A DNA stretch of 64,000 bases from Neobacillus sp. PS3-40 (GCF_030915485.1 NZ_CP133266.1:3848001-3912000), one strand, 5' to 3'; counted from the stretch's first letter, positions 46,130-54,938 are shown. The notes: generated by a model from the letters alone, not told the origin. Numbers and translations: made by a program.

Positions 46130-46465
46130 ATGGAAAAAAATGATAATTGGTTTATACAGCTACGTAAAGGTGTTTTTGAAGTTGCAATTCTTTCACTAAT
46201 AAGTAAAAAAGCTAAATATGGATATGAAATAACAAGTGAGTTAAATAAGATAAAAGCTTTTCAATTACCAAATGGATCTATCTACCCAATCCTAGGCAGG
46301 CTTACAAAAAACGGTTGGGCTTTGTCTTATTGGGAAGATTCAATTGATGGGCCCAAAAGAAAATATTATGAAATAACAACAAAAGGGAATGACATTTTAA
46401 AGGAAAGGTTGGAAGGTTACAAAACCATCTACGATTCAATTTTATCTTTAAGTAAGGGAGAATAA
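46130..46465 (+). CDS. PadR family transcriptional regulator
   Basis: A 111-residue winged-helix repressor: QLRKGVFEVAILSLISKKAKYGYEIT (HTH start), PNGSIYPILGRLTKNGWAL (recognition helix) and the wing GPKRKYYEITTKG. ATG 46130 gives the normal PadR start. There is no ribosome site and the -10 lies six bases upstream, so the mRNA is probably leaderless. It sits 4 bp before a HAAS-like membrane gene, the usual PadR partner arrangement. Confidence 0.92.
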   Translation: MEKNDNWFIQLRKGVFEVAILSLISKKAKYGYEITSELNKIKAFQLPNGSIYPILGRLTKNGWALSYWEDSIDGPKRKYYEITTKGNDILKERLEGYKTIYDSILSLSKGE

Positions 46466-46469
46466 ACGT

Positions 46470-47108
46470 TTGGATAAACAGTATTTCTTTTCAAACAATT
46501 TAATTCAGTCATACATTAATGAATTAAGTCGGAATTTACTTGGTTTGCCCCAAAATATTATAGAGCAACATATTTTAGAAATAAAATCGGATTTATATGA
46601 AAACGCGATCGAAAAATCAAAAGCTGGATTTTTAGAAAGAGAAATTCCTCAATATGTAGTAACAGAGTTCCTTTCACCACAGAAACTTGCGATTGAAATA
46701 ATCGAAGAATACGGCGAAATAGAATTTAGCGAATCGAATAGGGCAGTAAACTTTATAAAATATTATACTGCTTTATCTATGGGCTCTTTAGGTGCAATGG
46801 CCATTCCAATTGCAATGGGTGGTATCAATATATCCGCAAATCTTCCTTTTGCTCTAGCATTTATATTCTCCAATGTCTGGATTATATTTGGTAAGATCCC
46901 ATGGAACATTACGACACTGAATTTTTTAAAAAGGATTATGAAAATAAGGGATTTGCTTATTGCTATAGCATTTGGGTGCTTTGCTATACGAATCATCATA
47001 GCTAAGGAAATTGAAAGCTTCACTTTATATTATTTCATGATTTATTTACTTGTATTGATAATGTATATTATGTTTTTGAAATCATTCTACAAAAGAAAAC
47101 AAGCTTAG
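46470..47108 (+). CDS. HAAS/DUF1700-like membrane protein
   Basis: A 212-residue protein. The N-terminal ~75 residues are helical and charged (INELSRNLLGLPQNIIEQHILEIKSDL, then the family-like SPQKLAIEIIEEYG). Four to five transmembrane helices follow. PadR-linked HAAS-domain proteins of this design sense envelope state; the target is unknown. The start is TTG 46470 with GGGAG 10 bp upstream, inside the end of padR. Confidence 0.78.
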   Translation: MDKQYFFSNNLIQSYINELSRNLLGLPQNIIEQHILEIKSDLYENAIEKSKAGFLEREIPQYVVTEFLSPQKLAIEIIEEYGEIEFSESNRAVNFIKYYTALSMGSLGAMAIPIAMGGINISANLPFALAFIFSNVWIIFGKIPWNITTLNFLKRIMKIRDLLIAIAFGCFAIRIIIAKEIESFTLYYFMIYLLVLIMYIMFLKSFYKRKQA

Positions 47109-47129
47109 TTTGTTACCTGAGCTTGTTTT
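47097..47129 (+). terminator. Terminator of the padR operon
   Basis: The stem AAAACAAGCT/AGCTTGTTTT overlaps the last codons of the HAAS-like gene. Its symmetrical A/T flanks could serve the converging gene too. Confidence 0.75.
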
Positions 47130-47151
47130 CACTAAGTAAATAATCAGTTCA

Positions 47152-47853
47152 TTAAGTGTAAGAACACCCTATATTAAATGCGATATAACAACCTAAACTC
47201 GCTACTCCACCAATTATAGGAAAAAAGAATGCAAGGCCACCAAAAGCAGCGGTACAAGCAATTATACCCGCCATACTACAAGCAAAACTTACTCCATTAA
47301 ATTTAAAACTATAGGCAGTTAATTGAGAAGATGATTCTTGATTTTTGTCGTAAAGTGCAATCTTAGAAGAATCGCCTTTTCCATTAAACTTAAAAACATC
47401 ATATCTAACAACTTCATCTTTTTCTAAATCCACCCAAACTTGCTTTCTAGCAACTTCTTGATTCCCTTTTTGAATAAAAAAGCTAGTATACACACCCACG
47501 GATTTGTAAGTAATACCTTTATCAGTTAAATTTTCAAAAGTAATGTAATTATCAGCCATATTTTCTTCTTTAAAGTCATCTTTTTTTAGTTGTTCTAACT
47601 CTAAAAAGAAATCCTTATCTTTGGTTTTTACTAACCTGTTTATCTGGGATTTTGTTTTGTTATCAACTTCTAGATTAGTAGTTGTACCTGCTTTTGCTAA
47701 TTCCGCAATAGTAGAATCAAGGTCAGCACACGATGGGCAAGCGGTTTGAATTACACTTGCTTTTGTTTTAATTGGTTGTCCAGTGAACAGCGTCAACAAC
47801 AAAACCATTAGGGCCATACCAACGTACATCGCTTTCTTTAACAAATTTTTCAC
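47152..47853 (-). CDS. Secreted Cys-rich bacteriocin-like precursor (possibly halocin C8-like)
   Basis: A 233-residue protein with a Sec signal peptide (hydrophobic residues about 9-24, cleavage near KTKAS-V), CPSC close to the mature N-terminus, a charged middle domain (about 40-180) and a hydrophobic Gly/Cys tail. The tail reads SFACSMAGIIACTAAFGGLA, then SLGCYIAFNIGCSYT, with four cysteines. Such a pre-domain plus Cys-Gly-rich tail recalls halocin C8-like and other bacteriocin precursors. No immunity or export genes are adjacent. GTG 47853 sits close to GGGAG; TTG 47844 is better spaced. Confidence 0.5.
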   Translation of the reverse strand: MKNLLKKAMYVGMALMVLLLTLFTGQPIKTKASVIQTACPSCADLDSTIAELAKAGTTTNLEVDNKTKSQINRLVKTKDKDFFLELEQLKKDDFKEENMADNYITFENLTDKGITYKSVGVYTSFFIQKGNQEVARKQVWVDLEKDEVVRYDVFKFNGKGDSSKIALYDKNQESSSQLTAYSFKFNGVSFACSMAGIIACTAAFGGLAFFFPIIGGVASLGCYIAFNIGCSYT

Positions 47854-48123
47854 ACTCCCATAATATATATTTTTATTACAATTTAAATGTTACTAAATAT
47901 TTCCTATTTATTACAGAGCCTTTTTTACTATCTTTATACATTTTTAGAAAAAATAGTAATTTCAAATTGTGAATTGAAAGATTTGTTTAGCAGCAATGAG
48001 TGGACAGACAACACAACCTGCCCCATTTTTCTATTCGACTCGATTATCACGATCGTTTATATCAATATCGTCTTCGATAAGATCTTCTTGCTTGGTGCTT
48101 CTCTGCCCTAAATGGAAAAATAG

Positions 48124-48165
48124 CCAAAAAAAAGATGAGCAAATACAAAAGTACCTCGCTCATCT
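48124..48165 (-). terminator. Terminator of guaC
   Basis: On the minus strand the stem AGATGAGC/GCTCATCT is followed by seven T, 29 bases after the guaC stop. The 47887-48123 bases show nothing else supported. Confidence 0.8.
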
Positions 48166-48193
48166 AGCTATACGTTTATAAATTATTCAAACC

Positions 48194-49177
48194 TTAATAA
48201 ACCTTATCACCATTAAAGATTGAATTCTTCACGACGACATAATCTACATTACGGATTGCTTCTAGTTTGTTTCCTCCAGAATAAGAAATAGCAGATTGAA
48301 GATCTTGCTCCATTTCGATCAAAGTATGTTTTAAAGAGCCTTTGTGCTCCACAAACATTTTTTTGCCTTCTACATTTTTCTTTTCACCTTTTTGAAATTC
48401 CGAAGCTGAACCGAAGTATTCTTTAAAGTGCTTTCCATCTTTCACAATTGTTTCTCCTGGAGATTCTTCATGACCAGCAAATAGGGAACCAATCATGACC
48501 ATCGATGCCCCAAATCTAACTGATTTAGCTATATCCCCATGTGTACGGATCCCTCCGTCTGCAATAATAGGCTTACTTGCAGCCTTTGCACACCAACGAA
48601 GTGCAGCTAATTGCCAGCCACCTGTTCCAAATCCAGTTTTAATTTTAGTGATACATACCTTACCAGGTCCAATACCGACTTTCGTCGCATCTGCGCCAGC
48701 ATGTTCTAATTCTCTCACTGCTTCTGGAGTTCCAACATTACCTGCAATAACAAAACTATTTGGTAGGTGTTTCTTAATATGCTGAATCATCTCGATCACT
48801 GCATTGGAATGGCCATGGGCGATATCAATCGTAATGAATTCCGGTGAAAGATTTTCATCAGCTAATTGTTGGATGAATCGATATTCATCTTCTTTGACTC
48901 CAACACTTATAGATGCGATTAACCCGCGTGAGTTCATTTCTTTAATAAATGATACTCGTTTCTCTGGTTCAAAGCGATGCATTACATAAAAGTAACCATT
49001 TTCAGCTAAGTAAATTGCAATTTTTTCATCAATAATTGTCTGCATATTTGCAGGCACTACAGGTAACTTAAATTTATGCCCGCCTAATGTTACAGATGTA
49101 TCACACTCAGAGCGGCTATTTACTATACATTTTGCAGGAACTAATTGAATATCTTCGTAATCAAATACATTATCCAT
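48194..49177 (-). CDS. guaC: GMP reductase
   Basis: A 327-residue TIM-barrel enzyme that reduces GMP to IMP with NADPH in purine salvage. Family marks include [20 protein letters not shown], the NADP region [11 protein letters not shown], and the catalytic cysteine loop [17 protein letters not shown]. The latter distinguishes it, with the missing CBS domains, from IMP dehydrogenase. ATG 49177 with AGGGG is preferred over GTG 49186. Monocistronic with its own terminator. Confidence 0.95.
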   Translation of the reverse strand: MDNVFDYEDIQLVPAKCIVNSRSECDTSVTLGGHKFKLPVVPANMQTIIDEKIAIYLAENGYFYVMHRFEPEKRVSFIKEMNSRGLIASISVGVKEDEYRFIQQLADENLSPEFITIDIAHGHSNAVIEMIQHIKKHLPNSFVIAGNVGTPEAVRELEHAGADATKVGIGPGKVCITKIKTGFGTGGWQLAALRWCAKAASKPIIADGGIRTHGDIAKSVRFGASMVMIGSLFAGHEESPGETIVKDGKHFKEYFGSASEFQKGEKKNVEGKKMFVEHKGSLKHTLIEMEQDLQSAISYSGGNKLEAIRNVDYVVVKNSIFNGDKVY

Positions 49178-49191
49178 AAATTGCACCCCTA

Positions 49192-49236
49192 AACACGAAT
49201 ATTACATATCGATTAAATAAAAACGTTCGTACATTT
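49192..49236 (-). promoter_or_regulatory. Possible PurR operator (PurBox) upstream of guaC
   Basis: On the minus strand TACGAACGTTT (about 49222-49232), with an opposing ACACGAATATT on the plus strand (about 49192-49202), resembles PurBox pairs around a central CGAA. guaC belongs to the PurR regulon in B. subtilis. The match is partial and spacing is not ideal. Confidence 0.35.
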
Positions 49237-49509
49237 GATAATTTACCTTATTTTTATCATTATGTCAAAGTTTTTTGCCAAATATGTATAAAACAAAAGA
49301 GGGGCTTAAATAGCTAAAAGATTAAGAAAGATAACTTTTTATTATTCGAAAAAATTCTTTTAATTGTAAAGGTCTTTAAGGGTTTAAATAATTTTTGAAA
49401 TTGGATAAAAGGTACAATCTCTTTAGAAAAAAATGCGTAGCATGATGGTAAGAAAGGAATGAACTATATCATTCGGTCCTTTCCATACTTTTTAGGGAGG
49501 TGTTACTTT

Positions 49510-49971
49510 ATGGAGCAAACTCTTTCACCACAAGATATCCAAAAGGCTGTAGATGATGTAATGGTAACTGGGAATGGAGATTATTTGTTTCAAGATCCTT
49601 GTTCCGCAGGCCCATTGAGCAGACGTTCATCCAGACGTCGTTCATCAAGACGCTCGTCAAGGCGTTCATCCAGACGTCGTTCAACCAGACGTTCAACCAG
49701 ACGTTCATCAAGGCGTTCATCCAGACGTTCGTCAAGACGTTCGTCAAGACGTTCGTCAAGACGTTCGTCAAGGCATTCGTCAAGACGTTCGTCAAGACGT
49801 TCATCCAGACGTTCGTCAAGGCGTTCATCAAGACGTTCGTCAAGACGTTCATCCAGACGTTCGTCAAGACGTTCATCAAGGCGCTCATCCAGACGTTCAT
49901 CAAGACGTTCGTCAAGACGTTCATCAAGGCGTTCGTCAAGACGTCGTTCATCCAGAAGGCGTCGGACTTAA
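49510..49971 (+). CDS. Arg/Ser-repeat protein, probable spore coat or CotG-like protein
   Basis: A 153-residue protein: a 37-residue head (MEQTLSPQDIQKAVDDVMVT...LFQDPCSAGPL) and then about 28 tandem SSRR units with rare Thr or His variants, ending RRRRT. It is extremely basic. Similar Ser/Arg or Ser/Lys repeats occur in CotG and CotB spore coat proteins, where serines are phosphorylated by CotH kinase; that link is inference. The repeats are 12-bp DNA units, so other frames also stay open. GGAGG precedes ATG 49510. Confidence 0.65.
   Translation: MEQTLSPQDIQKAVDDVMVTGNGDYLFQDPCSAGPLSRRSSRRRSSRRSSRRSSRRRSTRRSTRRSSRRSSRRSSRRSSRRSSRRSSRHSSRRSSRRSSRRSSRRSSRRSSRRSSRRSSRRSSRRSSRRSSRRSSRRSSRRSSRRRSSRRRRT
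49618..49950 (+). repeat. 12-bp tandem repeat (CGTTCGTCAAGA-type)
   Basis: About 28 units of a 12-bp sequence encoding S-S-R-R, with TCG/TCA/TCC and AGA/AGG synonymous drift. Length is expected to vary between strains. Confidence 0.9.
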
Positions 49972-49999
49972 CAAATCAGCAGCACAGACAGATTTTTAG

Positions 50000-50034
50000 A
50001 GTGTCAGGCATCCTTTTAATTGATGCCTGGCACT
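50000..50034 (+). terminator. Palindrome after the Arg/Ser-repeat gene
   Basis: AGTGTCAGGCATC/GATGCCTGGCACT with a 9-nt loop, without a T run. It may act as a terminator or a REP-like repeat. Confidence 0.6.
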
Positions 50035-50215
50035 ATTCAAGTGGAGAAAATAGTAAATATACGAAAAAAGTGAATGTTTGAGACATAGATCGATTCCTAT
50101 GGAGTTGGGCTTTTTTTTTTATAGGGATTTTTTGAATCCAATTGAAACTACATTTTTTCTTTTGAATTATAGAATTTGTGGCAATACTGAATAAACATGC
50201 AGGAGGTGGATTCAT

Positions 50216-50653
50216 ATGTTGGATTTTATTTTAAATCATTTATTTGTCATTATTGCTTGTGGTGTTTTACTTATGGTTTTGCCTCTCATCTTTCGTACTT
50301 TTATAAAAATTATCCTTGTACTGGCTGCAATAGCCGTGTTAGGAAGTATTTTTTACGGCCCTAATTTTCTTAACAACATGCAAAAGCCAATTGCAGCTAC
50401 CCAAAAAATTGCGCAATCCACTATTCAACCAGTTATTAAAAGTGAAGTGGAAAATGCAAAATTTGAATACAACTCAACCACAAAACAATATGTGATCAAA
50501 AGTAATTTATTCAAATTAGAAGGAGTCTTGGATCAGGACAAAGCTAATATTATTATTAATGGTAAGAAACATACCATTGATGTCACGTTCTTAAAATCCT
50601 TTATTGAAAAGCAAATTGCCCAACAAACGACACAACAAACTAAAATTATATAA
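50216..50653 (+). CDS. Hypothetical membrane-anchored protein
   Basis: 145 residues with two hydrophobic helices at the N-terminus (about residues 4-25 and 28-46) and an outward or cytoplasmic domain rich in Gln, Asn and Lys (LFKLEGVLDQDKANIIINGK). GCAGGAGGTGG precedes ATG 50216. No family recognised. Stands alone after the repeat protein gene. Confidence 0.68.
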   Translation: MLDFILNHLFVIIACGVLLMVLPLIFRTFIKIILVLAAIAVLGSIFYGPNFLNNMQKPIAATQKIAQSTIQPVIKSEVENAKFEYNSTTKQYVIKSNLFKLEGVLDQDKANIIINGKKHTIDVTFLKSFIEKQIAQQTTQQTKII

Positions 50654-50843
50654 CTACAGGTTTGATTGCTTTATCTCTAAAAAATCTTAGGGGTAGATGC
50701 TTTTTAGAAGGATGTCCAATTTTTCCAACCTATAAAAATTCAATTCAAAATGTGTTGTATTTCTGACACATTGATTTAAATGTTTCTATGCTATTCTAAA
50801 ATTATATTTTTAATTAAACTATAAAATCTTTGGAGGGATAGTA

Positions 50844-51086
50844 ATGTGCCACGGTTGTTCAACAAATTTAAAAGATGGGAAAGACATCGTTGATCATGTT
50901 AAAAGTAAAGGGAAAGAAAACTTTGCACCAACAGTAATGCATGAGATTAACTGCGAGTGTGGAGAAACTTTTGCATTAGAAACAGTTGTTATGAACTGCC
51001 CAAAATGTGAAATGACCTATGGGGTAACACCTTGTGGGTCAGATGATAAAAATAATATAAAGCCTGCTGGCATAAAATACGCATAA
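50844..51086 (+). CDS. Small zinc-ribbon protein
   Basis: 80 residues with cysteine pairs CHGC at the N-terminus, CECG in the middle and CPKC near residue 54, plus a single Cys near 65. This is a small zinc-binding ribbon of unknown role. TGGAGGGA precedes ATG 50844. Gene-free flanks: 50654-50843 nothing seen; 51087-51422 carries a GGTTGCTGCTGCAGCC hairpin with T run and a CTAACGG repeat. Confidence 0.7.
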   Translation: MCHGCSTNLKDGKDIVDHVKSKGKENFAPTVMHEINCECGETFALETVVMNCPKCEMTYGVTPCGSDDKNNIKPAGIKYA

Positions 51087-51179
51087 TCACCTAATTGCTA
51101 CCGAGAACAACGATGTTAAAGTACATAAGAATTCTAAAATATAATTTCATCATGATTTTACCCAATTAAATTCAAGAAG

Positions 51180-51240
51180 ATTAGGTTGCTGCTGCAGCCT
51201 TTTTTTATTGGGCTAACGGATTAGCTAAGTGGAAGAAGAG
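51180..51240 (+). repeat. Hairpin plus CTAACGG intergenic repeat
   Basis: AGGTTGCTGCTGCAGCCT folds as a stem followed by TTTTTTT (terminator-like), then GGGCTAACGGATTAGC at 51210-51225. The latter resembles the copies at 26401 and 27241. Confidence 0.55.
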
Positions 51241-51422
51241 TAATAGTAAATCTCGAAAAGATTCATAAGAAATACTTATGTAATATCATAATAATATTAT
51301 AATTAACTTATGCACTTAAGTAAGTTTCTCCTTCAAGGAATAAGGCAAATGCGTTAATTAGCGTAAAGGAATAGTGCAATGTAAAATAAGGCAATCTAAG
51401 GAAAAACAACGAGGTGTTAAGT

Positions 51423-52436
51423 ATGAATTCTATTCATAAACCTAAATTGACTTCTGCAGAGATTGCGGCACTTTGGTCGCAGTATCTCAACGAAACGGCA
51501 GGACTTTGTTTTCATAAATACATGATTGAATACATTGAGGATCAGGAGATCAAAGACGTCTTTGAATACTCGATTTCTCTCGGTTCTAATCATTTAGAGA
51601 AAATAGAAGAGTTCTTTGTAAGTGAAGGATTTCCAGTTCCAATCGGTTTCACGAATCATGATGTGACACTAGACGCACCACCCCTTTTTTCTGACACATT
51701 TTGTTTGTATTATTTAAATATCATGACCATCCATGGGTGTCATGGATATAGCGGGGCAATCACAACAAGTACTCAACATGACGTTCGTGACTACTTTACG
51801 AGATGTAACGCGTCTGCAGTCGAAATATGTAATCGTGCAAAGAATATTTTGCTCGAAAAAGGTTTATACTTCCGACCTCCCGTGATCTTACCACCTGAAA
51901 AACCTGACTTTGTTAAAAATGAAAATTTTTTAGCAGGCTGGTTTGGTGAAAAAAGACCACTAAGTTGTATTGAAATTACTGATATTTACTTTAATTTAAA
52001 GAAGAGCATAGTGGCAAAAGCTTTAACAGTCGCCTTTAGCCAAGTCACCCAATCTAAGAAAGTTAAAGATTTGCTATTGAAAGCGGTTGATACGAAAGAC
52101 AGCCATATCCAAATGTTTCATGACTTATTGGATATCGAAAACCTGCCATCTCCACCCACTATCGAATCAGAAATAACTGATTCCACCACTTCTCCGTTTT
52201 CGGACAAACTTATAATGTTTCAGGTAGGGTTCTTATTCTCAACTGCAATGGTGTATTACGGGACGGGATGGGCGTCATCACCAAGAAGGGACTTGAGTCC
52301 GAAATATTTGAAGGCTATTTCTGGAGATTTCCAAATTGGAAACGATTGGATTGACTTAATGATCGAGAATGGTTGGCTCGAACAACCTCCATTAGCAGAA
52401 GATCGAAATAAATTAGTGAAAATGAATAAGAGTTAA
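51423..52436 (+). CDS. DUF3231 family protein (two ferritin-like helical repeats)
   Basis: 337 residues in two halves (about 10-165 and 185-330). Each starts with an L(T/S)-x-x-E-I pattern (KLTSAEIAALWSQYLNETAG; PLSCIEITDIYFNLKKSIVA) and has a four-helix bundle with Glu/His residues (DSHIQMFHDLL). DUF3231 proteins are common in spore formers; no activity is established. ATG 51423 follows CGAGGTG. Confidence 0.85.
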   Translation: MNSIHKPKLTSAEIAALWSQYLNETAGLCFHKYMIEYIEDQEIKDVFEYSISLGSNHLEKIEEFFVSEGFPVPIGFTNHDVTLDAPPLFSDTFCLYYLNIMTIHGCHGYSGAITTSTQHDVRDYFTRCNASAVEICNRAKNILLEKGLYFRPPVILPPEKPDFVKNENFLAGWFGEKRPLSCIEITDIYFNLKKSIVAKALTVAFSQVTQSKKVKDLLLKAVDTKDSHIQMFHDLLDIENLPSPPTIESEITDSTTSPFSDKLIMFQVGFLFSTAMVYYGTGWASSPRRDLSPKYLKAISGDFQIGNDWIDLMIENGWLEQPPLAEDRNKLVKMNKS

Positions 52437-52466
52437 ATCATGATCAAATACTGAGTTGGTGGTTAA

Positions 52467-52841
52467 TTGAAAAAGCTATTATCAGTATTACTATTTTTAT
52501 GTTTTATGGCAGTATTATCACCCAATTCTTCAAAAGCTACTGAATTACCTCAAGACGTGTTGGAAGAAGTGTTAATTAAGCAATTGCAGGAACCAATTCT
52601 CTTTATAGTAGGGAGAGATTGGTTTAGGGGTAAAGAGAAAATATTAGAGATAAAGCAGGACAAACAGAACATTGATTTAATTAACGTAACAGTTCAAGTT
52701 GTATGTTTCTATGGCCCACATAACCCGCCGTATACGGAAGAGATAATAACTTTTAGCATAGCTGGCAACAAAGTCAGGCCTATTGATTATTTCAACAGAG
52801 TAATACCAGAAAATGATTGGCATAAATTCCAACTAGAGTAA
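52467..52841 (+). CDS. DUF3888-like secreted protein
   Basis: 124 residues with a signal peptide (LLSVLLFLCFMAVLSPNSSKA) and a domain with VVCFYGPHNPPYTEEIITFSIAGNKV, the G-P-H-N-P-P-Y pattern of DUF3888. The function of the family is unknown. The start is TTG 52467 with GGTGG upstream. It lies 30 bp after the DUF3231 gene and may share a transcript; a terminator follows. Confidence 0.8.
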   Translation: MKKLLSVLLFLCFMAVLSPNSSKATELPQDVLEEVLIKQLQEPILFIVGRDWFRGKEKILEIKQDKQNIDLINVTVQVVCFYGPHNPPYTEEIITFSIAGNKVRPIDYFNRVIPENDWHKFQLE

Positions 52842-52856
52842 GTGCTTATTCAACGG

Positions 52857-52886
52857 AGCGTTTCCACTAAGTGGAGGCGCTTTTTT
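52857..52886 (+). terminator. Terminator after the DUF3888 gene
   Basis: AGCGTTTCCAC/GTGGAGGCGCT with a 3-nt loop and six T. Confidence 0.85.
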
Positions 52887-52965
52887 CCAAAAGGTAGGGA
52901 GTTTAAGAACAGAACTGATTCTTTTATGTCGTATAGCACTGGATTTGGTTGATAACCTTCTCAGA

Positions 52966-53097
52966 GTGTTGATTTGATAATCGATATTCTCGAAATCCTT
53001 CTCGATTGATGATATGATACAGATTTTTGATATCCTACTCAAAAAACATCGGGGGAAATACAATTTCTTAAAAGCAACAACCTCTTAAAAAAGTGCC
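52966..53097 (+). repeat. TTGATATCC-type repeat block, copy A
   Basis: TCGATATTCTCGAAATCCTTCTC...TTTTTGATATCC is followed by CTCAAAAAACATCGGGGGAAATACAATTTCTTAAAAGCAACAACC. The second part recurs almost unchanged at 53811-53866. Confidence 0.75.
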
Positions 53098-53129
53098 TAA
53101 TAAATTATAAAACCCTTGGTGATAATTAA

Positions 53130-53507
53130 ATGAAGAAAAATATTTTCACAATCTTTATGTATGTGTTAGCTATAGTAGGTTTGATAATTACATTATTTAT
53201 CGTATATAAGAACATTGATAATTCATTTGCCACTAAATTTGTAATTGGTTATGTCATTTTTCTTTTTTTATTTCTTTTTTATTTCGGTACTTTATCAATA
53301 ATAAATTTAAGAAAATTAAAATGGGTAGAGATCAGAAAAAGGTTATATAAATTTATTATTAGTTTTATTCTAATTAGTTGTTTTGCTTTTATTTTTTATT
53401 ATTTTAAAAAACCCTCAGAAATAAATTTTTATAAGATTTTATTTTTGCCTCTAGCAATATCACTAGGTTCAGCTTTTTCGGATTTACCATTCTTAGGAAA
53501 AAAATAA
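53130..53507 (+). CDS. Hypothetical four-helix membrane protein
   Basis: 125 residues forming about four transmembrane helices (near residues 5-25, 35-56, 78-96 and 103-118) with short basic loops. No family recognised. ATG 53130 has only a weak GGTGAT upstream. It lies between two direct copies of the GATATCC/CGGGGGAAA repeat, so the whole unit may have been duplicated or moved in. Confidence 0.6.
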   Translation: MKKNIFTIFMYVLAIVGLIITLFIVYKNIDNSFATKFVIGYVIFLFLFLFYFGTLSIINLRKLKWVEIRKRLYKFIISFILISCFAFIFYYFKKPSEINFYKILFLPLAISLGSAFSDLPFLGKK

Positions 53508-53527
53508 AATGATTCTCTTCAACAAAC

Positions 53528-53562
53528 GGTAGCATTAATCCAAGAAGGATTAGTGCCTTTTT
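53528..53562 (+). terminator. Terminator after the four-helix protein gene
   Basis: GGTAGCATTAATCC/GGATTAGTGCC with a 5-nt loop and TTTTT. Confidence 0.8.
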
Positions 53563-53613
53563 ATGTTGTACTATTAGGCAGGCAAGTTGATTAAGGCCTT
53601 CTTTGTGTACAAT

Positions 53614-53880
53614 CAAATTTGTTGAATTGTTGATATCCTTTTAAATTTGTTCGATAAGTTCCTGGATTTCGTCGATATAAATTTGAATTGTCGATATCCC
53701 TTTTAAATTGTTGATATAACACTGGATTTGGTCGATAACCTTCCTAATTTGGTCAATAAGTTCCTGGGTTTGGACGATATAAATTTGAATAGATGTTATG
53801 GCATAGATTTTGATATCCTTCTCAAAAAAATCGGGGGAAACATAATCTCTTAAAAGCAACAACCTTTTAGAAAAGAGCCA
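53614..53880 (+). repeat. GATATCC/TCGATAA repeat block, copy B
   Basis: Many units such as TTGATATCCTTTTAAATTTG, TCGATAAGTTCCTGGATTTCG and TCGATATAAATTTGAATT recur here. They end with the same CTCAAAAAAATCGGGGGAAA...AAAAGCAACAACC block as copy A. No gene is present in 53563-54066. Confidence 0.75.
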
Positions 53881-54066
53881 TTTTTAAAGATGGAATTGTT
53901 GAAGGGGAACTGAAGGCAATTGAATTGCCAAAGTAAATGAAATCCTTTATCTTTTCTACTTTTAAGTAGCTCTATTTGAGCTTCCAGTATAACTGATTAT
54001 TTTTTGAAAAAGCCAAGAATTGAATGAAACAACAAGATATCGAAATAAGTGAAGGGGGTTAGAGTT

Positions 54067-54573
54067 ATGATTGTTTTGAAAACTGAGAGGTTATATTTGA
54101 GACAATATAAAGAAGAGGATACACGTATTCTTTTACCTATTTTTTCAGATGTTGAAACAATGAAATATTACCCAGCACCATTAAGCTTTGAACAAACTCA
54201 AAACTGGATTAAAAAAAACCAAGAAAGATATCAAGAAGATGGCTATGGATTATGGGGAATCTGTTTGAAGGAAACGAACGAATTAATAGGCGATTGCGGG
54301 CTAGTTAAACAAAATGTAGATGATATAACAGAGGTTGAAATTGGCTACCATATCAATAAAAAGTATTGGTCAAATGGATTTGCTTCAGAAGCAGCTAGAG
54401 GGTGCAAGGAATATGGCTTTAATCAATTAGGTTTAAATAAGTTGATAAGTATTATTGACCCAAGAAATATTCCATCAATTCGTGTGGCAGAGAAAATTGG
54501 TTTCACTAAAGAAAAGGAATTCTTTATGTTTAACAAAAACCATTATATATATTCTGGATCTAAAGAAACATAA
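54067..54573 (+). CDS. GNAT family N-acetyltransferase (RimJ/RimL-like)
   Basis: 168 residues: VLKTERLYLRQYKEEDTR at the N-terminus, IGYHINKKYWSNGFASEAARG as acetyl-CoA loop, and IDPRNIPSIRVAEKIGFTKEKE. This is the RimJ/RimL type that acetylates alpha-amino groups or small amines; the substrate is unknown. ATG 54067 follows AAGGGGG by 8 nt; the GTG at 54049 overlaps that site. Confidence 0.9.
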   Translation: MIVLKTERLYLRQYKEEDTRILLPIFSDVETMKYYPAPLSFEQTQNWIKKNQERYQEDGYGLWGICLKETNELIGDCGLVKQNVDDITEVEIGYHINKKYWSNGFASEAARGCKEYGFNQLGLNKLISIIDPRNIPSIRVAEKIGFTKEKEFFMFNKNHYIYSGSKET

Positions 54574-54822
54574 GGAACGCTTATTAAGTTTTAACCCCAC
54601 TTCAACTTTGCTATTTCTAAAACAGCTCCGATCCATCTGTAGCCAGTTTAAGTACTTTCACTTTATCTTTCTTTGTTAAAATAATTACAATATACATTTA
54701 CGAAAATCAAATTTAAGTGTTTTTACAATATAAATCTCATCGTTTTTTAGTATTTTGAAAAGGGTATGGAAAATCAATGAATTAATATGTTGACGTTTTA
54801 GCGCTTTTTAAGGAAAAAACAT

Positions 54823-54938
54823 ATGAACATACGTAAAGGTGCATTAATTACACTTTAGCGATTTCTATGCTTACGTTTGTTAGCCTGTTCAGCAGCCAAA
54901 GCCTGTCCGATTTCCGGGTACTTCATATACAGAATTAA
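54823..54938 (+). pseudogene. Remnant of a small secreted protein gene
   Basis: ATG 54823 reads MNIRKGALITL, then a TAG. One extra base there restores LAISMLTFVSLFSSQSLSDF, a signal-peptide-like continuation that stops 8 codons later. It looks like a truncated, frameshifted gene start. The rest of 54574-55289 has no gene. Confidence 0.4.

Noticed and set aside
49459-49509. N-terminal extension MNYIIRSFPYFLGRCYF of the repeat protein
   Set aside because: ATG 49510 has a strong GGAGG at proper spacing; the extension covers that site.
49508-50081. Long open frames on both strands across 49.5-50.1 kb (NVLTNVL-type on the minus strand, TFVKTFV-type in another plus frame)
   Set aside because: They are by-products of the 12-bp repeat: a period divisible by three keeps every frame open. 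Only the SSRR frame has a ribosome site and a non-repetitive head.
53614-53880. CRISPR-like array in the GATATCC region
   Set aside because: Units are degenerate and AT-rich without constant-length spacers or cas genes.
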